Positions 24,475-30,071 of a stretch of 30,071 bases of DNA are shown here, piece by piece. Each line of letters starts with the position of its first letter. Position 1 is the stretch's first letter. The notes beneath the pieces are model-generated. The model saw only the letters and a program-made list of their open reading frames with translations, was not told the DNA's origin and made no database searches. A program made the translations under genes and the position numbers. Location: positions 1-30,071 of the forward strand of contig CANKXJ010000004.1 in the NCBI GenBank assembly GCA_947487595.1, written 5' to 3'. The stretch is from Actinomycetota bacterium (GTDB lineage: Bacteria; Actinomycetota; Actinomycetes; Nanopelagicales; Nanopelagicaceae).

Positions 24475-25658
24475 TGATTGATTTTAATAATCCTACTTTT
24501 GTCGCTGATCCATACGAGCAGTTAAAGGCTCTTCGTGAGATTGGCAAACCTGTTTGGCACGAGGGAATGCAGATATTTTTAGCTGCTCGCCATAGCGATG
24601 CCAATGATGTCTTTAGAAATAAATCATTAGGCCGCATTTTCACAGACAAAGAGCCAGATTTTGAATGGGAAACTTTCAACTGGCTGCACTCAGACTCAAT
24701 TTTAGATAGTGAACCACCTAAGCACACACGCTTGCGATCATTGGTTGCAAAAGCATTTAATCGAAACAAGATTGAAGGAATGCGACCTGCGGTAGAGCGC
24801 ATCACGCAGCGCCTACTGGATGCAATCGATGAGAAAGTTAAATCAGGAGAGAACTTTGATTTAATCGCTGATTACGCAGAACCTCTACCGGTAAAAATCA
24901 TCGCCGACTTATTGGGCTTTCCAGAATCTGAAGAGCACTTATTGCGTCCGTGGTCACAATCAATCGTAAAGATGTATGAAGTCAATCCCTCAGAGCAGTA
25001 CCAAATTGAAGCCAAAAAGGCAGCGGGAGAGTTTGCTAATTATGTTCGCAATTTGGCTGAACACCGTAAAACTAATCCAGGCCAGGATCTCATCACTGAT
25101 TTAGCAATGGTTGAAGAAAATGGCGAAAAACTGAACTCACATGAACTAGTAGCAACCTGTGTACTTCTACTCAATGCAGGGCATGAAGCAAGTGTGAATG
25201 CATTTGGAAATGGAATGGTTGCAGCCCTCGAGCGCCCAGATCAAACTGAGCTTCTTCGTAAAGACTCACGTGCAATAACTGAAACTGCTCTTGAAGAATT
25301 CATGCGATTTGATGCCCCGCTTCACTTATTTGAGCGCACCGCAATCGTTGATACTGAGCTGGGCGGCGTGAAAATAGAGAAGGGGCAGAAGATTGCAGCC
25401 CTAATCGGCTCAGCTAATCGAGATTCCACAGTCTTTGAGAACGCGGATGAGATGGATTTAACTCGTGATCCCAATCCTCACATTGGTTTTGGGGCTGGAA
25501 TTCACTTCTGTTTAGGTGCACCTCTTGCCCGCTTGGAGATGAGTGTTTCGCTGCCAGCGTTATGGGAGAAATATCCCAATATGCAATTAGCGGGGGAGCT
25601 AGTGCGCAGACCTACTTTTGTATTACGAGGTTATGAAAGCGTTTCTATCTCTGCTTGA
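24474..25658 (+). CDS. Cytochrome P450
   Basis: A 394-residue soluble bacterial P450. The heme ligand is Cys346 in FGAGIHFCLGAPLARLE, the ExxR motif is in LEEFMRFDAP, and the I-helix segment is NAGHEAS (residues 234-240). At the position of the usual conserved threonine after the acidic residue stands Ala239, as in some other bacterial P450 subfamilies. The substrate cannot be inferred. No ferredoxin or ferredoxin reductase lies nearby, so the redox partners must be encoded elsewhere. Its ATG overlaps the add stop (TAATG), making it the last gene of the nucleoside operon, and its 3' end overlaps the convergent rbsK by 28 bases. Confidence 0.93.
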   Translation: MIDFNNPTFVADPYEQLKALREIGKPVWHEGMQIFLAARHSDANDVFRNKSLGRIFTDKEPDFEWETFNWLHSDSILDSEPPKHTRLRSLVAKAFNRNKIEGMRPAVERITQRLLDAIDEKVKSGENFDLIADYAEPLPVKIIADLLGFPESEEHLLRPWSQSIVKMYEVNPSEQYQIEAKKAAGEFANYVRNLAEHRKTNPGQDLITDLAMVEENGEKLNSHELVATCVLLLNAGHEASVNAFGNGMVAALERPDQTELLRKDSRAITETALEEFMRFDAPLHLFERTAIVDTELGGVKIEKGQKIAALIGSANRDSTVFENADEMDLTRDPNPHIGFGAGIHFCLGAPLARLEMSVSLPALWEKYPNMQLAGELVRRPTFVLRGYESVSISA

Positions 25659-26527
25659 GAAGGATATGAGGATTGCGCACCTTTTCGTGTGACACTCATC
25701 GATGCAACTTTAATTCCCAGTTTCATCGCATCTTCTGGGCTCTTTCCACTTGCTAGACCAAAAGCAAAAACTCCAACAAAGGCATCACCAGCACCGGTGG
25801 TATCTACAGCATTTACTTTCGGCGCACCCACTCGAGTGAGATTTCCATCGGAGGTAATCAACACAGCACCTTCTGATCCCAAAGTAACTATGGAATTCTT
25901 ACCTGGTCTAAATCCCTTTAAGACTTCATCATTAGATGGTGCTTGACCGTGAAGCTCTTTGAACTCAGTTTCATTAGGAATAATCCAGTCCGTTACTTCT
26001 AGGAGCTCTTTACTCAGAGTTTGATATGGCGCTGGATTGAGAATAGTTGCACACCCTCGCGCTTTAGCTGCGCTAAATGCGGCCAGAGTTACTTCCTGCT
26101 TGATTTCACATTGGGCAACTACAACCGCAAGCTCTGGAATGGAATCAATAGCTTGAACAGCCTTTTTCAATTCAATTTCATGATTTGCTCCAGGAATAAT
26201 GACGATTCTATTTTCACCATTGGCATCGACCCAGATATGTGCAACACCGTTGGGGGTGTCACTGCGTTCTAGAAATTCGGAACCGATACTTAGCTTCTTG
26301 AAATTTTCAGCAATGGAGTCACCGAATAGGTCATTACCTAACTTTCCAACAAAGTGAACGTGGGCCCCACAGTGCGCGGCAATAACGGCTTGGTTGGCTC
26401 CTTTACCGCCGAAACCGGTTGTAAATAGGTCACCTTCTAAGGTTTGCCCAGGAGCAGGAATTACTTTGGCATAGGCAGTTAGATCAATCATTGCACTGCC
26501 AACTACCGCTATTACTGCTTTGCTCAT
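25631..26527 (-). CDS. rbsK: Ribokinase
   Basis: A 298-residue PfkB-family sugar kinase that phosphorylates ribose to ribose-5-phosphate. It opens with VIAVVGSAMIDLTAYA, has the ribose-binding GFGGKGANQAVIAA near residue 40, and the ATP/anion-hole motif DTTGAGDAFVG with the catalytic base Asp248. It is divergent from the nucleoside hydrolase gene, whose reaction releases free ribose, which supports a ribose substrate. A TAGCCT box lies six bases before the ATG with no Shine-Dalgarno. Its last 28 bases overlap the 3' end of the P450 gene on the other strand. Confidence 0.93.
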   Translation of the reverse strand: MSKAVIAVVGSAMIDLTAYAKVIPAPGQTLEGDLFTTGFGGKGANQAVIAAHCGAHVHFVGKLGNDLFGDSIAENFKKLSIGSEFLERSDTPNGVAHIWVDANGENRIVIIPGANHEIELKKAVQAIDSIPELAVVVAQCEIKQEVTLAAFSAAKARGCATILNPAPYQTLSKELLEVTDWIIPNETEFKELHGQAPSNDEVLKGFRPGKNSIVTLGSEGAVLITSDGNLTRVGAPKVNAVDTTGAGDAFVGVFAFGLASGKSPEDAMKLGIKVASMSVTRKGAQSSYPSQAEIETLS

Positions 26528-26532
26528 ACCGC

Positions 26533-26538
26533 TAGGCT
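26533..26538 (+). promoter_or_regulatory. Putative -10 box of the nucleoside hydrolase gene
   Basis: TAGGCT lies exactly seven bases before the ATG at 26546, with no Shine-Dalgarno, indicating a leaderless transcript. It overlaps by five bases the minus-strand -10 of rbsK. Confidence 0.55.
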
Positions 26539-26539
26539 A
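26534..26539 (-). promoter_or_regulatory. Putative -10 box of rbsK
   Basis: On the minus strand TAGCCT lies six bases before the rbsK ATG at 26527. It shares five of six base pairs with the opposing -10, because TAGGCTA reads as a TANNNT box on both strands. Confidence 0.5.
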
Positions 26540-26545
26540 TCGGTT

Positions 26546-27499
26546 ATGGAAAAAACTTCAATCATTCTTGATGTTGATACCGGCGTTGATGATGCCTTCG
26601 CAGTACTTTTTGCCGCGATGCATCCAGCAATCAACTTATTAGGCGTTACCTGCGTTGATGGCAACACCAATGTTGACCAGGTTGTTGCAAATACTTTGAA
26701 GGTTTTGGATGCAGCCGGAGCTGGGGATATTCCAGTTGCTAGAGGCGCAGTTCGCCCACTACTTGGTAAATCAGAATACGCCGAATACGTGCATGGCGCC
26801 GATGGAATGGGCGATCTTGGCATTGCTCCATCACATCGAAAAGTTGATTCTCGTTCAGCTATTGAACTTCTTCGCGATCTCATTGAAGAATCAAAGGAGC
26901 CTGTAACACTGGTACCTATCGCCCCACTTACAAATATTGCTTTATTTTTGCGTGCATTTCCTGAGACTGCAAAAAAACTGCATAGAATCGTATTGATGGG
27001 TGGATCCGCATCTGCCGGTAATGCAACAGCTGCAGCAGAGTTTAATGTTTGGCACGATCCAGAAGCAGCTGCAATTGTTTTCCAAAGTGGCGTACCAATA
27101 ACGATGTATGGATTAGATGTTTTTATGCGCCCAGGTGCAACTAGTGAGAATGCAGCGCAATTATTGAAATCTTCTGATCCAGCACCTCAATTTGCCGCAA
27201 CTCTCATACAGGCATTTATCGAGCGACTGCATATTTCACCTATCACCTTGGGAGATTACGGTGCAGTAGCGTGTGTAATACATCCAGAGCTATTTACAAC
27301 CGAAGTCTTCGATGTTGTGGTTGACACGTCACAAGGACCTGCACGTGGTCAAACTATCTGTGATCGCAGAGCACCATTTTTAAAGTCCATAGAACCAATT
27401 GATTTGGCTGATTCTGCTTCAGTTCGAGTAGTTCTAGATCTAGATGTTGCTGCAGTTGAACAGTTGTGGTTTAAAACCATTGATAAAGGCTGGCTATAG
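26546..27499 (+). CDS. Inosine/uridine-preferring nucleoside hydrolase
   Basis: A 317-residue IunH-family enzyme hydrolysing ribonucleosides to base and ribose. The N-terminal calcium/ribose motif is DVDTGVDDA (residues 9-17; the family usually has DTDPGxDDA, so Pro is Thr here), VTCVDGNTNVDQ and VLMGGSASAGNATAAAEFNVWHDPEAA follow, and the C-terminal region contains the SPITLGDYGAVA segment. Base specificity cannot be read from the sequence. It is divergent from rbsK over 18 bases and probably leaderless. Its stop overlaps the convergent truncated ALDH gene by six bases, leaving no room for a terminator. Confidence 0.92.
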   Translation: MEKTSIILDVDTGVDDAFAVLFAAMHPAINLLGVTCVDGNTNVDQVVANTLKVLDAAGAGDIPVARGAVRPLLGKSEYAEYVHGADGMGDLGIAPSHRKVDSRSAIELLRDLIEESKEPVTLVPIAPLTNIALFLRAFPETAKKLHRIVLMGGSASAGNATAAAEFNVWHDPEAAAIVFQSGVPITMYGLDVFMRPGATSENAAQLLKSSDPAPQFAATLIQAFIERLHISPITLGDYGAVACVIHPELFTTEVFDVVVDTSQGPARGQTICDRRAPFLKSIEPIDLADSASVRVVLDLDVAAVEQLWFKTIDKGWL

Positions 27500-28336
27500 C
27501 CCTATTGGGTGCCAGACAGTTTTGTTTTCCATGAAGGCAAGAATGCGTCCAGGATCAGCGCTTTTAAAACTATAGATTCTCTTAAGGTTTTCACTTCCAG
27601 CAGATTTAATCTCTGAATGCTTTTTTGCACCTAAACCTGAGATATCTAAGCCATCAATATCCATATGTGAGGCCATCCAAGGGGTTATTTCATCCTTCTT
27701 TCCAGTCAAAATGTTTATGACACCGGCTGGAACATCACTTGTCGCAATAACTTCAGCAAAGCTCATGGCAGAAAGTGGCGCTTTGGTGCTGGCAAGGACG
27801 ATTACGGTATTGCCACCAACAATAATCGGTGCAATTGAATCAATTAAACCAAGTAGAGATGGAGCCTCGGGAGCAATGGCTGCAATCACTCCCATGCTCT
27901 CAGGGATTGTGAAGTTGTAATAAGGACCAGCTACAGGGTTGAGTGCACCTGAAAGTGAGGAAATCTTATCGCTCCATCCCGCATACCAAACAAGGCGATC
28001 AACTGAATCAGTTACTTCCTTTTCGGCTTTGGCTTTAGAAACTCCAGTGACTGTGACAATCTCATCGACGAACTGCCCGCGGCGACCTTCAAGCATTTCT
28101 GCTAGTCGGTAAAGAATCTGGCCCTTGTTATAGGCAGTTGCCTTGTTCCATCCATGCTGGGCTGCGCGGGCTGCAACAACTGCATCTTTCAAATCTTTAC
28201 GAGAAGCCAAACATGGGTTTGCAATGAAGACACCTTTGGCGCTCTCAACTTCATATGTGCGTCCAGACTCCGAACGTGGGAACGCCCCATTGATAAATAG
28301 TTTGTATGTCTTTTTCACATCAATTCGATTACTCAT
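27494..28336 (-). CDS. Truncated ALDH-fold protein lacking the catalytic domain
   Basis: A 280-residue relative of aldehyde dehydrogenase. It covers only the N-terminal, NAD-domain-like half: KLFINGAFPRSESGRTYEV, ALDH helices, GVIAAIAPEAPSLLGLIDS and GGNTVIVLASTKAPLSAMSF correspond to the PWN and KPxE regions, but Trp-Asn and the cofactor Lys are replaced. The chain stops about where the ELGG glutamate would be, after SENLKRIYSF, and ends KTVWHP; the catalytic cysteine domain is absent. It is intact, not frameshifted, and overlaps the full-length ALDH gene by eight bases (ATGAGTAA). It probably acts with that protein; see the finding on a split ALDH16. Confidence 0.85.
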   Translation of the reverse strand: MSNRIDVKKTYKLFINGAFPRSESGRTYEVESAKGVFIANPCLASRKDLKDAVVAARAAQHGWNKATAYNKGQILYRLAEMLEGRRGQFVDEIVTVTGVSKAKAEKEVTDSVDRLVWYAGWSDKISSLSGALNPVAGPYYNFTIPESMGVIAAIAPEAPSLLGLIDSIAPIIVGGNTVIVLASTKAPLSAMSFAEVIATSDVPAGVINILTGKKDEITPWMASHMDIDGLDISGLGAKKHSEIKSAGSENLKRIYSFKSADPGRILAFMENKTVWHPIGL

Positions 28337-29780
28337 GTGAGACTCCCTTTAAGTATGCAGACAGACCATGACGTCCGCCTTCACGACCCCAACCGGATTC
28401 CTTGTATCCACCAAATGGGGAAGTGGGATCAAATTTATTGAATGTATTTGCCCAGATGACACCGGCGCGAAGTTGCTGAGAGGCCCATAAAACCTTAGAT
28501 CCCTTTTCACTCCAAATACCAGCAGAGAGTCCAAAAGGAGTGTTATTGGCTTTATCTATACCCTCTTGAGGGGTTCTAAAAGTTAAAACTGAAAGTACTG
28601 GACCAAAGATTTCTTCGCGTGCAATTCGGTGGGCTTGAGTCACACCAGTAAAAATTGTTGGCGCAAACCAAAACCCTTTACCTGGCAAATCACATGGCGC
28701 ACTCCAACGCTGCGCACCTTCGGAATCCCCGACAGCAGTTAATTCACGAATCTTCAATAGCTGTTCCTTGCTATTAATAGCACCTAAATCAGTGTTCTTA
28801 TCCATTGGATCGCCCACACGGATTTTAGCCATTCTATTTTTTAGCTTTTCTAATACCTCATCGGCAATGCTCTCTTGAAGGATTAAGCGTGAACCAGCAC
28901 AGCAGACATGGCCTTGGTTAAAGAAAATTCCATTAACAATGCCTTCGACGCTTTCATCAATTGCTGCATCTTCAAAGATTATATTGGCAGCTTTACCACC
29001 GAGCTCTAGGGTCACACTCTTATTTGTTGGAGCAACTGCGCGGGCAATAATCTTTCCAACTTCTGTAGAGCCAGTGAATGCAATCTTGTCGATTCCTGGA
29101 TGATTCACAATAAGTGCGCCAGTTGAACCATCACCTGTAACGATGTTTACAACACCTGCTGGAAGTTCTGCCTGTTGGCAAACTTCAGCAAATAAAAGCG
29201 CAGTGAGTGATGTTGTTTCAGCTGGCTTTAGAACAACGGTGTTTCCTGCAGCAAGTGCAGGTGCAACCTTCCAGGCCAGCATCAATAATGGAAAATTCCA
29301 AGGGATAATCTGTCCTGCAACACCATGAGCTTTAGGTGTTGTTCCTAAGCCTGCATATTCAAGCTTGTCAGCCCATCCTGCGTGATAAAAGAAGTGTGCT
29401 GCAGCAAGTGGAACATCGACATCGCGCGATTCGCGAATTGGCTTACCGTTATCTAGGGTCTCAAGAACTGCAAATTCACGTGAGCGCTCTTGCATGATGC
29501 GAGCGATACGAAACAGGTACTTTCCACGCTCTTTACCACTCATTTTTGACCACGTAGTTGTGTATGCCTTGCGCGCAGCCTTTACAGCAGCATCGATGTC
29601 GTTTCTACCAGCAAGTGCAATCTGAGAAAGAACTTCTTCAGTAGCTGGATTGATTGTGGGGAAGTGCTTGCTTCCGGCAACAAATTTGCCACCGATGAAA
29701 TGTCCGTACTTAGGCTTGATCGAGACAAGGGCGCGCGACTCTGGAGCCGGAGCGTATTCAAAAGTCAATTTTTCCCCCAT
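28329..29780 (-). CDS. Aldehyde dehydrogenase, full length
   Basis: A 483-residue NAD(P)-dependent aldehyde dehydrogenase. It has IIPWNFPLLMLAWKVAPALA, VVLKPAETT (cofactor Lys), FTGSTEVG, general base Glu259 in LELGG, and the nucleophile Cys293 in FNQGHVCCAGSR; the C-terminal EIFGPVLSV and SPFGGYKESGWGREGG segments are present. Its ATG overlaps the deoC stop (TAATG), so oxidation of acetaldehyde released by DeoC is the obvious role by context. The substrate is inferred, not shown. It is followed by, and overlaps, the truncated ALDH-like gene. Confidence 0.94.
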   Translation of the reverse strand: MGEKLTFEYAPAPESRALVSIKPKYGHFIGGKFVAGSKHFPTINPATEEVLSQIALAGRNDIDAAVKAARKAYTTTWSKMSGKERGKYLFRIARIMQERSREFAVLETLDNGKPIRESRDVDVPLAAAHFFYHAGWADKLEYAGLGTTPKAHGVAGQIIPWNFPLLMLAWKVAPALAAGNTVVLKPAETTSLTALLFAEVCQQAELPAGVVNIVTGDGSTGALIVNHPGIDKIAFTGSTEVGKIIARAVAPTNKSVTLELGGKAANIIFEDAAIDESVEGIVNGIFFNQGHVCCAGSRLILQESIADEVLEKLKNRMAKIRVGDPMDKNTDLGAINSKEQLLKIRELTAVGDSEGAQRWSAPCDLPGKGFWFAPTIFTGVTQAHRIAREEIFGPVLSVLTFRTPQEGIDKANNTPFGLSAGIWSEKGSKVLWASQQLRAGVIWANTFNKFDPTSPFGGYKESGWGREGGRHGLSAYLKGVSHE

Positions 29781-30071
29781 TAGTCAATCGTCACATACTG
29801 AGGGCTAGCGTAGTAGCCATCATCCATTTTCATGCGTTGCATTAATAGATCATTTAACAATGCACTAGCCCCAATACGAAATAGAGATGGTTTGAGCCAT
29901 TCTGGCCCAGCGGTCTCATTGACTAGGACTAGCTGCTTAATGGCATCTTTAGTGTTCCTGATACCACCTGCTGGTTTCACACCAATTCGCACCTGGGTCA
30001 TTGCATAAAAATCTCTCACCGCTTCAAGCATCACAAGAACTACAGGGGCGGTAGCAGCTGGTGCAACTTTG
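29780..30071 (-). CDS. deoC: Deoxyribose-phosphate aldolase, 3' part
   Basis: The minus-strand frame runs in from the right edge, so the start is outside; about 96 residues remain. DeoC cleaves deoxyribose-5-phosphate into acetaldehyde and glyceraldehyde-3-phosphate. The first complete residue, Lys in KVAPAATAP, aligns with the Schiff-base lysine of the TSTGK motif, and VKPAGGIRNTKDA holds the second active-site lysine. FRIGASALLNDLLMQ is the phosphate-binding C-terminal segment. A short tail (MKMDDGYYASPQYVTID) extends beyond it. The stop overlaps the ALDH start by one base. Confidence 0.93.
   Translation of the reverse strand, partial: KVAPAATAPVVLVMLEAVRDFYAMTQVRIGVKPAGGIRNTKDAIKQLVLVNETAGPEWLKPSLFRIGASALLNDLLMQRMKMDDGYYASPQYVTID

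Noticed and set aside
27494..28336. Truncated ALDH considered as a pseudogene
   Set aside because: The frame is intact, the start is coupled to the upstream gene, the C-terminus is orderly, and the truncated form matches the second domain of ALDH16 proteins, so a retained function is more likely.
1..30071. Mobile elements, phage genes, CRISPR arrays, tRNA or rRNA genes
   Set aside because: No transposase, integrase, long direct repeat or array was seen; the few gaps are too short or lack a cloverleaf, and gene content and order are uniformly chromosomal.

Overview
The window reads as one compact, low-redundancy piece of an actinobacterial chromosome. The base composition looks like roughly mid-40s percent GC by eye (not computed), unusually low for the phylum. 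Gene order is classically actinobacterial: a UvrD/PcrA helicase, then sucCD, a DUF6350/PerM-like membrane protein, purN, purH; then folD, a DUF3017 protein and mdh; later trpS and a nucleoside-salvage block. Low GC, almost no intergenic DNA, genes overlapping by 1-10 bases and several apparently leaderless genes fit a streamlined freshwater actinobacterium (acI / Nanopelagicales type). That assignment is inference.

Layout. 1-1361: 3' end of guaA and an exported cyclophilin. 1362-4355: a PIG-L/LmbE deacetylase and pcrA, divergent from a 27-base gap. 4387-9607: sucC, sucD, PerM-like protein, purN, purH in one run. 9629-12900: folD, DUF3017 protein, mdh, icd, ending at a bidirectional terminator shared with a convergent, stand-alone sugar-ABC ATPase (12956-14035). 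14186-16499: a DUF21/CBS/CorC membrane protein and trpS. 16676-25658: a BMP-type nucleoside-binding protein, a strong hairpin terminator, then a tightly packed operon of nucleoside ABC ATPase, two permeases, cdd, deoA, add and a cytochrome P450. 25631-27499: rbsK and a nucleoside hydrolase, divergent from an 18-base gap. 27494-30071, minus strand: 3' part of deoC, a full aldehyde dehydrogenase and a truncated ALDH-like protein.

The right half forms a coherent pathway. Nucleosides enter by the BMP-family ABC transporter. Cdd and Add deaminate cytidine and adenosine, DeoA phosphorolyses pyrimidine deoxynucleosides, and the nucleoside hydrolase releases ribose that RbsK phosphorylates. DeoC splits deoxyribose-5-phosphate into acetaldehyde and glyceraldehyde-3-phosphate, and the neighbouring ALDH can oxidise the aldehyde. 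The left half is central metabolism: TCA enzymes (SucCD, Mdh, Icd) and purine/one-carbon synthesis (GuaA, PurN, PurH, FolD).

Points most worth a second look: two divergent gene pairs whose starts lie 6-7 bases from TAGNCT-type -10 boxes, one with the boxes overlapping; a split version of the two-domain ALDH16 architecture next to deoC; a P450 without the usual I-helix threonine, coupled to add; and a BMP-family binding protein with no cysteine and therefore no lipobox. I found no tRNA, rRNA, insertion sequence, prophage or CRISPR array.
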